This document shows, piece after piece, positions 36,798 through 45,553 of a stretch of 63,376 nucleotides of DNA. The notes beneath the pieces were generated by a model. The model worked only from the letters and a program-made list of their open reading frames with translations. It searched no databases and was not told the DNA's origin. The DNA comes from an uncultured Candidatus Poseidoniales archaeon. Lineage in GTDB: Archaea > Thermoplasmatota > Poseidoniia > Poseidoniales > Poseidoniaceae. Where the stretch lies: contig CAJJAV010000011.1 in assembly GCA_905182125.1 (NCBI GenBank), positions 73,934-137,309 on the forward strand. The letters run 5' to 3'. Every line of letters begins with the position of its first letter. Positions within the stretch are counted from its first letter, which is position 1. The position numbers and the translations under genes are program-made.

Positions 36798-37588
36798 AAC
36801 GAACATGGCTAACCGTCGACTTTGACGATCACCGGCATGTTCCGAGCGCCCAAGGCCACCCCACACGAAGCACCAAACCCGTCCTAAGCACCACGCTTTC
36901 AGAACCTTACATGGTTGGCCTGAAAGGTTTCGAACGCTGGCTGTCATCACACCAGCAGCCAGTGACCCTGTTCATTATTGCCGATTTGTTCACCGATGTG
37001 ACGTTCAAGGGCTGGCTTGACAATGCTTTGGAAGCCTTTGGCGACCGACTCACCGTTGGTTGCCACGGACTGACCCATCGCTCATGGTCGGCCTGGCCAG
37101 AAGACAGGGATGGGTTTTCTAAAGCACTGGGTCAGGCGACTGAAATTCTTCAACATGCTTGCGGCGATCGCTTCCGCCCGTGGTTTAGGGCACCAGCAGG
37201 CTACATCGCCCCTTGGATGGCAGACGTTCTGGCGGAACAAAAGTACACCGTTGATTCCTCGGTCAATCCGTCATGGCTGGTGCAAAAGAAAGCAGGCAAG
37301 GGGAACTCTTGGTCTGATGTCACCAGGGCCATGAGCAAGGCTGGCGTCGTCGAACGCGCCTGGGCTACTCGACTCACATTGCCAGTCAATGGGCCAGCAT
37401 TGAGCTTGTTCCCCCTCTGGCTCATCGCCAAAGGGGCATGGAAGAAAACCCCGGCTTTGCTTTCGGTTTCAACGCTCGATGAAGCCGTTGAAGACCCCGA
37501 TGTGGACCTGGCAACCTTGTATTGGCACGTGCTCGATCACGGCCGAAACAACGGATCATGGGCGCCACCGCTGCCAGCCTTGGCCTGA
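36794..37588 (+). CDS. Polysaccharide deacetylase (NodB-like, CE4)
   Basis: 264 residues with TVDFDDH (catalytic Asp pair), GCHGLTHRSW (metal-binding H-x3-H of the NodB domain) and PWFRAPAGYIAPW (motif 3). CE4 enzymes remove N- or O-acetyl groups from sugars. There is no signal peptide, so it probably acts in the cytoplasm on a precursor. It is translationally coupled to the GNAT gene, a curious pairing of an acetyltransferase with a deacetylase. Confidence 0.86.
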   Translation: MKRTWLTVDFDDHRHVPSAQGHPTRSTKPVLSTTLSEPYMVGLKGFERWLSSHQQPVTLFIIADLFTDVTFKGWLDNALEAFGDRLTVGCHGLTHRSWSAWPEDRDGFSKALGQATEILQHACGDRFRPWFRAPAGYIAPWMADVLAEQKYTVDSSVNPSWLVQKKAGKGNSWSDVTRAMSKAGVVERAWATRLTLPVNGPALSLFPLWLIAKGAWKKTPALLSVSTLDEAVEDPDVDLATLYWHVLDHGRNNGSWAPPLPALA

Positions 37589-37731
37589 TGATTCAACGAA
37601 AAGGCACGCTGCTCACCCATTGATTTGTCAACACTCAGGCAATGGGTAGCGGGTACCCCCTCTGGTTCTAATTTTCGTGACAGGCCCACGGACATAGCCT
37701 AACCAATACTTCTCGAATGGGTGGGCTCACG

Positions 37732-38157
37732 TCAACAGCAGCCATCTTCGCGCATTGGAGCGCTGATCAGGGACACCTTGTCGACGTTCGGAATGTTTTG
37801 CAACTGCTCGATGACCCCTCGGTAGTGCGCAGCCGTTCCGATGGCATGCATGACGTCCACGCACGTGTGGCTGTGCGGCAAGCAGCTGTGGGTGTAGGAC
37901 GAGATTTCAAGTTTGTTGGAATGGCGAATCTCCATCAACTTGTGCTCAATCCCATGTTGATAGTAAATGACGAGGTGGCCTTCAACGATCTCTTCATCCT
38001 TCATGGTGGCTATTTCGCCCCGTTGTTGCACTTCCGAATAATGAATGGCAGCATCCCTCAGAAATTTACTTCGGTTTTGGTACCCTGACTTCTCAATCAA
38101 GCCGTCGAGGCCTTCTGCGAAGTTTTTGTCAGCACTAAAGGAAATGATTTGGCTCAT
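37732..38157 (-). CDS. NikR-family ribbon-helix-helix metalloregulator (probably zinc-responsive)
   Basis: 141 residues. Residues 1-45 are a ribbon-helix-helix DNA-binding domain (IISFSADKNFAEGLDGLIEKSGYQNRSKFLRDAA). The C-terminal ACT-like domain has a His/Cys-rich loop (YTHSCLPHSHTC) in the position of the NikR metal site, but two residues longer and with different ligands. The protein ends GCC. It is divergent from the ZnuABC-type operon, so repression of metal uptake is likely. The metal is inferred to be zinc from the neighbours rather than nickel. An inverted repeat overlapping its own promoter suggests autoregulation. Confidence 0.88.
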   Translation of the reverse strand: MSQIISFSADKNFAEGLDGLIEKSGYQNRSKFLRDAAIHYSEVQQRGEIATMKDEEIVEGHLVIYYQHGIEHKLMEIRHSNKLEISSYTHSCLPHSHTCVDVMHAIGTAAHYRGVIEQLQNIPNVDKVSLISAPMREDGCC

Positions 38158-38178
38158 AGGTGCGGGTTTGCACCCTCA

Positions 38179-38210
38179 CTAATAATAATTCCCAATAAGC
38201 AAATTATTAG
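38179..38210. promoter_or_regulatory. Candidate operator: CTAATAAT-N16-ATTATTAG
   Basis: A perfect 8-bp inverted repeat with a 16-bp spacer lies between the divergent NikR-type gene and znuA. E. coli NikR binds GTATGA-N16-TCATAC, so the spacing matches the family. It covers the region 22-53 bases before the regulator start, where its TATA box should be (minus-strand ATTATTATTA), and sits just upstream of the znuA TATA element. Repression of both genes is plausible. Confidence 0.6.
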
Positions 38211-38213
38211 CAT

Positions 38214-38226
38214 CTACTAAATAGAT
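38214..38226 (+). promoter_or_regulatory. Possible znuA TATA box
   Basis: The sequence tactaaatagat lies about 25 bases before the ATG at 38245, matching a leaderless archaeal promoter. The operator inverted repeat ends just upstream of it. Confidence 0.4.
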
Positions 38227-38244
38227 AATAGCAAACGCCCCGCC

Positions 38245-40886
38245 ATGAACAAGCAAAGCACACGCGCACTTTTGGTCAGCCTGATTATGATTCTCTCAAG
38301 CCTCGCAGGTTGCGTTGGCGATGAAGAAATTAAGGCCATTGAAGAGGCGACTGACGCCCTGAATGACGGAAACAACACCACCCTTGGCAACTTAGGAACC
38401 GTCATGGTTTCAACATACCACATTGGGGAACTCGTGAAAGGAATTGCCGGCGAACACGTCGACATGGAATACATGAGCCTTGACAACATTCCCGTCCACG
38501 ATTATGAACCATCTGCCTCGGATCTCATTCGACTGCAAAATGCTGACGTCTTCTTCTATCACGGACTCGGCCTCGAGCCCTGGGTCGATGAAACCCTTGA
38601 TGCACTCGGCAGCGATGCACCAACCTCCATCCAAGTCCACACCATGCCAGACGGTGAAGAAACCATAGACTACGAATCGTTCCTCATTAGCAATTTGTGC
38701 GAAACTCTTTCTGAAGGCCCGTACGAAGCCGTAGAGCTTGTTGACGAAGAAGAACACGCTGACGATGTTGAAATTCACGCTGAATTCACAGCACACAACA
38801 TCACGTTCCCTCACGACGAACATGCTGACGAAGGAGGATGACCATGCTGATGAAGAAGAAGATCACTCAGAAGATGCTGGAAACCAAACCGAAGAGGAAG
38901 GCGACCACGATGAACATTCAGAAGAAGGTCACGAAGGTCCACAACCACGCTGAAGCCGAAGAAACGATTCTCAGCCCCGTTGGATGCCCTGCTGACACAA
39001 TGATTTCCATCTTCCACCTTGAAGAAGGCGAATACGTCATCGAATTTGATGCAGACCACCCAGAAGACTTCACAATGGCTGTTCTCAAGATGCTTGGTGG
39101 ACACGCACATCACGACCATGGAGATGAACACGGTGACGAACACGGTGACGAACACGGTGATGAACACGGCGTCTGTCACGACATGGACGACCACACCAAC
39201 AACGACATCGAAAACGAAGCAGACTGTGAAGCAGCCGGCTTCATGTGGATGGAAGAAGACGATCACGACGAACACGAAGGCGACTACTGCCATGACACAG
39301 CCAATCACAACAACACCAATCACACCACTGAAGAAGAATGTGAAGCTGCTGGACACATGTGGATGGAAGAAGATGGACATGGCGAGCATGAAGATCACTT
39401 GACTCCAGAAGAAGCGCTAGAAGCGTTCGATACGAACAACGACAGCCACCTCTCCTGGGACGAATTCTTGGACTCGTGGAATGAAGAGCATGACGATCAT
39501 GACGAACACGATGAAGAGCACCACAATGTAGCCGTGTTGTTCCCAGACAACCACCTCGAAATGTTCGAAGCAGAGCACGACGCACTGCCAGAAAACGCAA
39601 CAGGATGGAACCTAACAACCTCTGCTTTGATGGGCGACGGAAACCTCACGCTCAATTTCTCCGTCCACCCAACATACGGCACGAATCTACTGGGCATCAA
39701 CGGAACAGACGCTCCGGATGACTATTCCTGGTATTGGCAACTTATGCTATGGAATGAATCCACAAACGACTCTGGATGGGAAGTCAGCAACCTCGGTATC
39801 GACTCAGTGATGATTCCTGAGACAACTGAACACATCGCTTGGATGGCCAACTCCTCCAACATGTCACTCTTGCCCGACCTATCCATGATGGAAGACGATC
39901 ATGACGAACACGGCGACGATCATGACGAACACGGCGACGAACATGACGACCACGGCGACGAACCTACCGAAATGGAACTCATGGAAGCCTTCAACGCCTC
40001 CGATGTTGATGGTGACCAAATGTTGAACATCACAGAACTCGGTGAGTTCATCGAAATGATTGAAGAACTTGAAGGCGGCGAAGAGCACCATGCAGGATAC
40101 GTCACTATTCACATTGAAGCAGAAGGCGACTACGGCTTTGCACTCCCAATGGATGTTGAATTCCACATCCTGATGGGCGAAGACGGTCATGACGACCACG
40201 CTGGCCATGACGACCACGCTGACGAAGAAGGCGATGACCACGCTGACGAAGAAGGCGACAACCACGCTGACGAAGAAGGCGACGATCATGACGACCACGC
40301 TGACGAAGAAGGCGATGATCACGACGAGCACGGTGATGAAGGGGCACTCGATTACGACCCGCACAGCTGGCTCAGCCCACTTGCTTTCAAGGCACAAGTC
40401 AACCTCGTAATGGACGCACTCACAACTGCATTCCCAAGTGGGGAAGAAGTGTTCAAAGCAAACGCAGAGATGTATTCCACACAATTGACTGCACTTCACA
40501 TCGCATTTGAAGCCGCCTTCGGTGAAGGCGGGGCTTGTATGGCCGGAGGGCAGCAAAAGACAGTGGCGGCAAACCACAACGCTTACTCTTACATTGCAGT
40601 GGAGTATGATATTCAGTTCATTACCGTTCACGGACTCGATCCTGAAGGGGAACCTTCCCCTGAAGACATCGCTAAGGTGATCAACTTCATCAATGAAGAA
40701 GGAATAACGGTTCTGTTTGTTGAAGAGTATACCGATCAATCATCTGTGCAAAGCATTGTTGATGAAACCGGCGTATCGATTCAAATCCTTTACACCATGG
40801 AAATGGCGCCAAGTGATTCTGATGACACCTACATGACAATGATGGCGAAGAACCTCGAGAACCTCGCCTCTGGTATCGGATGCTGA
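38245..40886 (+). CDS. znuA: ZnuA/TroA-type metal-binding lipoprotein with large His/Asp/Glu-rich insert, frameshifted twice
   Basis: Solute-binding lipoprotein of about 880 residues. It starts with a lipobox signal (SLAGC). The first ZnuA half has VMVSTYHIGELVKGIAGEHV and PVHDYEPSASD, with the first metal histidine. The second half, after about 500 inserted residues, has DPHSWLSP, VAANHNAYSYIA and VLFVEEYTDQ (remaining ligands). The insert holds repeated HD/HGDEH blocks, two EF-hand-like loops (DTNNDSHLSWDE; DVDGDQMLNITE) and disulfide candidates. Two +1 shifts, near 38830 (extra G) and near 38945 (extra C), break the acidic insert; the middle frame reads EDDHADEEEDHSEDAG. Likely indels. It captures zinc (or Mn) for the ZnuCB importer. 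Confidence 0.86.
39110..39170 (+). repeat. Tandem GATGAACACGGTGAC repeat coding HGDE
   Basis: Four to five tandem 12-bp units code for HGDEHGDEHGDEHGDEHG within the znuA insert. They should form a flexible, metal-buffering histidine/acidic chain. Array length is likely to vary. Confidence 0.7.
40189..40340 (+). repeat. Tandem GACCACGCTGACGAAGAAGGC repeat coding DDHADEEG
   Basis: About six imperfect 24-bp units code for DDHADEEGDDHADEEG in the second part of the znuA insert, just before the C-terminal ZnuA lobe. The plain acidic/His composition suggests zinc capture near the membrane. Confidence 0.7.
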
Positions 40887-40941
40887 TTGAGGGGAATTCT
40901 CTCTCCAATTAAAACCCTGATCTTAAGGAAAGGTGAAGAAG

Positions 40942-41061
40942 ATGCATATGGTTGACACACTCCCTATCCTCTTTGTTGGGACAGTGTTCGTTTCCTTTTT
41001 CGGATACCTTTTGTTCGACTCCTTCTGGGGAAGAAACTCAGGTCATGATGAATCCCTTTGA
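40942..41061 (+). CDS. 39-residue single-pass membrane peptide in the zinc operon
   Basis: A short frame with AGGTGAAGAAG before its ATG. It encodes MHMVDTLP, one hydrophobic helix (ILFVGTVFVSFFGYLLF) and a polar tail ending GHDESL. It lies between znuA and znuC, and its stop falls at the beginning of the ATPase open frame. Placement and ribosome-binding site support a real gene, perhaps an accessory of the importer. No family is recognised. Confidence 0.55.
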   Translation: MHMVDTLPILFVGTVFVSFFGYLLFDSFWGRNSGHDESL

Positions 41062-41123
41062 AGGCATTTCCGGACGTCGTTCAGAAGGAACCTCGAAGAA
41101 CACCCAAGATGGAAGTGGTTAAT

Positions 41124-41972
41124 ATGCAACCTCCAGCGGTCGGTAAAGTGATGACCCACACGTCACCAATCCTGAAAATTAAGGATTTGTCTGTCAGCAG
41201 GGGTGGCAAGGTGGTCCTCTACGAAGTCGACCTGACCGTTCGAAAAGGTGAGTTTATCGGCTTAGTAGGACCAAACGGCAGCGGGAAATCAACCCTCCTG
41301 CTTGCGATCCTCGGTGTTTTGAAGCCGCAGAACGGTACGATTGATCTCTACGGCCATAAACCAATGTCAAGGAACACACACGGCAGAATTGGTTGGGTGT
41401 CTCAGGCTGCTGCAGTCATGCCGAAGAACGTTCGAATCACGGTCCGAGAACTCATTCGATTGGGAACATTGAACTCGAAAAACATGTTCTTCCGAAGAAA
41501 GAGTATTCATCGAGAAAAGGTCAATGCAGCCATTAAAATGGTTGGTTTGGAAGATGTTGCCGATAATGACATTGCGCGCCTTTCAGGCGGGCAGCGACAG
41601 CGGGCCGTCATTGGTCGGGCTTTGGCTTCCAGTGCTGAATTCATCTTACTCGATGAACCACTTGTAGGCATTGACCGCGAAGCTCGAAACTCGTTGTTGA
41701 AGTTACTTGACAAACTTTGCCATGATGAGGACAAAACAATCCTGATGGTCTCTCACGATCTTGCTGCAATACGTCAAACGGCGCACCGTATGATTTACCT
41801 TGAAGAATCGATACGGTTTGACGGGGTGACTGAGGACTTCCCCGACCTTACAACACTGGCAGGTCTCCGTGGTATTGAGCCAGTCCACGGCCATGCGCAT
41901 GACAAAAAAGAATTCACCCTCGTCGTGAACGGGCCCGATGAGACGCCCAAAACCAACATGGAGGAAGAATAA
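41124..41972 (+). CDS. znuC: Metal ABC transporter ATPase (ZnuC-like)
   Basis: About 282 residues with Walker A VGPNGSGKSTLL, Q-loop in GWVSQAAAVMP, signature ARLSGGQRQRAVIGRALA, Walker B FILLDEPLVGID and switch histidine MVSHDL. The pattern matches ZnuC/MntA-type importer ATPases. The frame opens at a TTG (41058). ATGs at 41109, 41124 and 41151 are all possible; the domain proper starts at ILKIKDLSV. The C-terminal tail (HGHAHDKKEF) is His-rich. The stop overlaps znuB (TAATG). Confidence 0.92.
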   Translation: MQPPAVGKVMTHTSPILKIKDLSVSRGGKVVLYEVDLTVRKGEFIGLVGPNGSGKSTLLLAILGVLKPQNGTIDLYGHKPMSRNTHGRIGWVSQAAAVMPKNVRITVRELIRLGTLNSKNMFFRRKSIHREKVNAAIKMVGLEDVADNDIARLSGGQRQRAVIGRALASSAEFILLDEPLVGIDREARNSLLKLLDKLCHDEDKTILMVSHDLAAIRQTAHRMIYLEESIRFDGVTEDFPDLTTLAGLRGIEPVHGHAHDKKEFTLVVNGPDETPKTNMEEE

Positions 41973-42889
41973 TGGGAATTGGTAGCATTGTACTTGATTT
42001 GGCATCTCCGGTTCTCGAATTTATTGCACCGATGGCACCAGGCGAAATCTTTCCATATTTTTTCACCATGGAAATGTTTCAGCGCGCTCTGGTTGCAGCG
42101 ATTTTAGTCACGGTGGTTGCAGGCGTGCTCGGGTCATTTTTGCTGGTTCGAAACCTCGCCCTCATGGGCGACGGTTTAGCTCACGTCTCGTTTGGTGGCG
42201 TAGCGGTAGGCGTCGTTCTAGGCGCTTCATCCCCGCTGTGGTACGCTCTTCTCTTCAGCGTGGTTTCTGCAATCTTAATTCACGAAATGCAAACGAGAGA
42301 ACTGCTCACAGGTGATGCTTCTATTGCCATTTTCTTAACTGGAATGCTCGCATTAGGCCTGGTCGTTTTGCGTGTGTTTGGTGGAGGGATCACCAGCGAT
42401 ATCGAGGGGTACCTCTTCGGAAGTTTACTTCTGATCGATAAACAAAGTCTGGATCTGATTGCAGCCATCACGATCTTATCGTTAATTTCACTCATGATGC
42501 TCTATTCTGGATTGCTTTCAACCACCATTGATCCTCTTGCTGCACGCGTTCAAGGTCTGCCAGTGCGGGCGATTGGACTCGTGTTCAGCATCATCACCGC
42601 CGCCGTGGTTGTGAGCATGGTTCAGGTGATTGGAGCCTTGCTTGTCACGGCGTTGTTGGTGACCCCAGCGGCGACTGGGCAGTTGGTCGGACGCAGTTTC
42701 CGGTCCTGCCTCATCTGGACTCAGTTTTTCGGAATCAGTGCGGTCCTTCTTGGCCTCTATTTGTCAGCCGAGCACGATTCTGGAAGCGGAGCAATGATTG
42801 CTTTGGTTGCTGCTACAATTTTCGCAGTGGTTGCCATTTTGCAAGTCACTTGGAAAACCGTGATTCGACGCGCCGACAATTGGAACTGA
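41972..42889 (+). CDS. znuB: Metal ABC transporter permease (ZnuB-like)
   Basis: A 305-residue membrane protein with eight or nine helices. Family landmarks are FQRALVAAILVTVVAGVLGSFLLVRNLALMGDGLAHVSFGGVAVGVV, SDIEGYLFGSLLLI, and VVVSMVQVIGALLVTALLVTPAATGQL. It forms the membrane channel for the ZnuA/ZnuC pair. The start codon shares its A with the znuC stop, so the genes are translationally coupled. Confidence 0.93.
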   Translation: MGIGSIVLDLASPVLEFIAPMAPGEIFPYFFTMEMFQRALVAAILVTVVAGVLGSFLLVRNLALMGDGLAHVSFGGVAVGVVLGASSPLWYALLFSVVSAILIHEMQTRELLTGDASIAIFLTGMLALGLVVLRVFGGGITSDIEGYLFGSLLLIDKQSLDLIAAITILSLISLMMLYSGLLSTTIDPLAARVQGLPVRAIGLVFSIITAAVVVSMVQVIGALLVTALLVTPAATGQLVGRSFRSCLIWTQFFGISAVLLGLYLSAEHDSGSGAMIALVAATIFAVVAILQVTWKTVIRRADNWN

Positions 42890-43027
42890 TGGCAGCAGGT
42901 CGATGCCACTCTGAGGCGCCCGCGTAGGTACAGATGAGCACCAAGGTGTGCAGCATCAGAGTACCCACCGCTTAGAGAGGTAAGCAGAATTATTAACAAT
43001 ATGATGATACTCGAATAGGCGATAGCA

Positions 43028-43927
43028 ATGGATTCTACTCGTCAAGATTTGCGATTAACAACAATCGTTGTGACTTCCGTGTGTATCATTGCCTTTTTGA
43101 TGGTTCGTGCTGTTGGAAATAATTCAGTCATTTTGAATGGATCCTCTGCCGTACTCTATTGTGCAGTGGTTTGTATCGGTATACAATGGGTCGCATGGAT
43201 ACCTGCATCGATCGGAAAAACTGAACGCTTCTATGATTTAACGGGTGGCTTAACCTACCTCACAGTAGTAGGATTCAGCCTTTGGGCAGGATCACAGTCC
43301 GAACCTCCAAGTGTGAGAGAATTAATGGTCAGTTTACTTGTTGTCATCTGGTCTTTGCGTCTGTCCAGTTTTCTTTATTTTCGTATTCATCGAACGGGAA
43401 AAGATGGACGCTTTGATCAACTCAAAACATCGCCGATCCGATTTCTTGTACCATGGACCCTTCAAGGGCTGTGGGTGTTCCTAACAATGATTGTAGTTAT
43501 TGTCATCAATACTCAAGCAGATACAGCACCAGCATTAGGGATATGGGACGGTGTGGGGGTGTCAATATGGATGCTTGGATTTGGTATTGAAGCCATAGCA
43601 GATCGCCAAAAAACAGCATTCAATACAGAATCGAAGAATCAGGGCAAATGGATCGACAGTGGTTTGTGGTCTTACGCTCGGCATCCGAACTACTTAGGAG
43701 AAATTCTTCTATGGACTGGAATCGCCTTCTTTGGAATCTCTTGCTTTACAGGTCTAGAAAGAGTGGCTTGGGTATCACCCATATTCATTTATCTTCTCTT
43801 AACGAAAGTCAGTGGAATTCCCATACTCGATAAACGAGGGTTAGAAAAGTGGGGAGATGATCCAGAATATCAAAAATATCGAGATCGCACTCCCGCTCTT
43901 TTCCCTCGATTAAATAAAAAATCATAA
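43028..43927 (+). CDS. DUF1295 family membrane protein (steroid 5-alpha-reductase/ICMT-like fold)
   Basis: 299 residues with six or seven hydrophobic segments. The C-terminal GLWSYARHPNYLGEILLWTGIAFFGIS is the signature of DUF1295 and isoprenylcysteine methyltransferase-like proteins, where the Arg-His-Pro-Asn-Tyr segment lies near the cofactor. Homologues act on lipids or remain uncharacterised. It stands alone, 138 bases after znuB with AT-rich sequence (ttattaacaatatgatgat) ahead that could hold its promoter. Confidence 0.85.
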   Translation: MDSTRQDLRLTTIVVTSVCIIAFLMVRAVGNNSVILNGSSAVLYCAVVCIGIQWVAWIPASIGKTERFYDLTGGLTYLTVVGFSLWAGSQSEPPSVRELMVSLLVVIWSLRLSSFLYFRIHRTGKDGRFDQLKTSPIRFLVPWTLQGLWVFLTMIVVIVINTQADTAPALGIWDGVGVSIWMLGFGIEAIADRQKTAFNTESKNQGKWIDSGLWSYARHPNYLGEILLWTGIAFFGISCFTGLERVAWVSPIFIYLLLTKVSGIPILDKRGLEKWGDDPEYQKYRDRTPALFPRLNKKS

Positions 43928-44054
43928 GTTCTAGAACGTGTTTGAATTGGGGAATATATTTTGCTATTTCTCACAAGGTTGAACGCATGGGCCCTCTCCG
44001 TTTAGAATGAATCATTGAGTCGCCTATCGAAGAACGCAGTGGAAGACCTTTCAC

Positions 44055-44075
44055 ATTCAAGAACCGTTTCAATGG
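44055..44075 (+). repeat. Direct repeat copy 1 (21 bp)
   Basis: The 21-bp unit reads attcaagaacc then gtttcaatgg. An exact second copy lies at 44670-44690, one on each side of the small lipoprotein gene. This copy lies in a 291-base gap that otherwise has an AT-rich promoter region just before 44219. Confidence 0.75.
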
Positions 44076-44183
44076 GTATTCAGATTGACCCTCACAAAAT
44101 ATCATATTTGGTTATTCGATTTCGCATGCATGCGGGAAATATGGCATTTTCTAAAGAATTTAACGGATAATATCATTGTCGGG

Positions 44184-44201
44184 GACAGAGTTAAATAAAT
44201 T
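44184..44201 (+). promoter_or_regulatory. TATA-like element for the small lipoprotein
   Basis: An AT-rich block (gagttaaataaatt) lies about 25 bases before the ATG at 44219, and caggggaaccc directly precedes the start. A short leader or leaderless transcript is expected. Confidence 0.45.
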
Positions 44202-44218
44202 AATAATCAGGGGAACCC

Positions 44219-44626
44219 ATGAACAAAATAGTAATTGGAATACTTTTGGCCACCACAATGCTCCTTGCGGGCTGTACTGAAGGAATGACTGGATTTGATG
44301 CATCGATCAACGTGACATCAACCTCATCTGCAGATGAAGGAGATAGCTTGTGTGGCTATGGAGACGATGAGGAATGCCATAGCGTAGTGGTAGAATTGAC
44401 GAACAATGGAGAGGAGTCAGTATCTACAAATATGTATTATTGGGAAGCTCAAGCATCATCAGGTGGAGTGTTTACTGCACCTATGGTTGACGGGCCAGAC
44501 GCTTGTGCTACTGGATCAACCTGTACATTGACTCTAAATTTCGATGTCACGAATGGTGACAAACTAACAAAGTTGATTTGGGATGATATTTTCAACACCA
44601 TGGAAACAGAAATTCCTAGTTATTGA
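44219..44626 (+). CDS. Small secreted lipoprotein, function unknown
   Basis: 135 residues. A lipobox signal (ILLATTMLLAGC) is followed by a small beta-rich domain with two cysteine pairs (LCGYGDDEEC and ACATGSTC). The pattern VVVELTNNGEESVSTNMYYWEA resembles DUF4352/telokin-like surface domains. The protein is probably anchored on the outer face of the membrane. It stands between two copies of a 21-bp direct repeat, which suggests an inserted or duplicated cassette. Confidence 0.72.
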   Translation: MNKIVIGILLATTMLLAGCTEGMTGFDASINVTSTSSADEGDSLCGYGDDEECHSVVVELTNNGEESVSTNMYYWEAQASSGGVFTAPMVDGPDACATGSTCTLTLNFDVTNGDKLTKLIWDDIFNTMETEIPSY

Positions 44627-44669
44627 TTTAGATCAAAACTAAAATTTGGCCCACTGATGGCTCTTTCAA

Positions 44670-44690
44670 ATTCAAGAACCGTTTCAATGG
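44670..44690 (+). repeat. Direct repeat copy 2 (21 bp)
   Basis: This is identical to the 21-bp unit at 44055-44075. It lies between the lipoprotein stop and the convergent zinc-ribbon membrane protein. Confidence 0.75.
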
Positions 44691-44722
44691 ACATACAGGG
44701 GGGAGCCCTTGCATATGTTTGA

Positions 44723-44983
44723 CTACAAGTTGGCACCGCAGTTCATGCAGTACTTGCCTTGTGAAGGCGTCAACTCACCGCACGTATTGCAGGTAATGTA
44801 GGCGTGAAGTTCGAGGACGGCCTTTTGCTTGATCATCAGCCAGGCGACCCAGGCATAGGCCACGGTCAGCAGCACGAACAGCCCAACGACGGTAAAGGTG
44901 CCAAGAGAGAGAAACTGAACACTTAGAGCAAAGGCGAGGAAAACACCGGCAGTAAATGCATAGACGGGCCATTCCAAGCGCAT
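44723..44983 (-). CDS. Two-helix membrane protein with C-terminal zinc ribbon
   Basis: 86 residues. Two hydrophobic helices (residues 7-30 and 32-52) are followed by a short linker and a CNTC-x11-CMNC zinc ribbon (ITCNTCGELTPSQGKYCMNCGANL). Archaeal membrane proteins with this tail are common, but their role is not known. No close neighbour shares its transcript. Confidence 0.7.
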   Translation of the reverse strand: MRLEWPVYAFTAGVFLAFALSVQFLSLGTFTVVGLFVLLTVAYAWVAWLMIKQKAVLELHAYITCNTCGELTPSQGKYCMNCGANL

Positions 44984-45170
44984 ATTTGGCGCTTCGACTG
45001 CATGTATTTGATTTGTATTCAGAATGTGTCAGTTTCGTGTCGATATCGGTCGCGATACAAACGATCCGCTGCAACCCCTTACAACCTATTTCCAGAGTTG
45101 CATGGGTAATGGGTGACCTCTTGTAACTGATCCGAATTGATTGGTTGATGGTTCAAACAGGACGATTTTT

Positions 45171-45365
45171 TCATGCCTCTGCCCCCATAATCCCCATCAA
45201 TTCCGCCACTCCAAATGAACTGCCGGAGCTAAAAACTTTGAACAGGATGAAGAGGATGACAGCACCAATCACAACAGGGTAAAGAAAACGGCTGACGAGG
45301 GCATAACCAAGTTTCGCAAGACGGGTACGTAAGGTATCATCAGGAGAAGGTGCTTCATGATCCAT
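45171..45365 (-). CDS. Small single-pass membrane protein
   Basis: 64 residues: an acidic N-terminus (MDHEAPSPDDTLRTRL), a basic patch, one hydrophobic helix (YPVVIGAVILFILFKVF) and a short polar end. No family is recognised. It is a lone gene among other short accessory genes. Confidence 0.5.
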   Translation of the reverse strand: MDHEAPSPDDTLRTRLAKLGYALVSRFLYPVVIGAVILFILFKVFSSGSSFGVAELMGIMGAEA

Positions 45366-45553
45366 GCTTGAAGCCCACTATTGCTTTATGTAAATGTAAC
45401 CCGCCGTATTAAGATCATTCAATGATTTCGAGAAGGGCCCCCTTCCGAATGCCCCCGTTTGAAAGGGTACCGACGCGTGGGACGCTTGTCGTAAGGGGAT
45501 ACAGAGGTGGTACCCTCTCTCGACTGATGAAAGCAAGGGTATGTTCAGTGACA

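Noticed and set aside
37732-38157. A CopG-type antitoxin rather than a metal regulator
   Set aside because: There is no toxin gene beside it, and the C-terminal ACT-like domain has a His/Cys metal loop; the divergent metal transporter supports NikR-type function.
38830-38950. Programmed frameshifting in znuA
   Set aside because: No slippery heptamer and no pseudoknot-like signal is visible; the two breaks resemble the other single-base errors in the window.
39879-40739. Long minus-strand frame opposite znuA
   Set aside because: It is a mirror of the Asp/His repeat codons, giving a Val/Phe-rich string; no start signal or family pattern.
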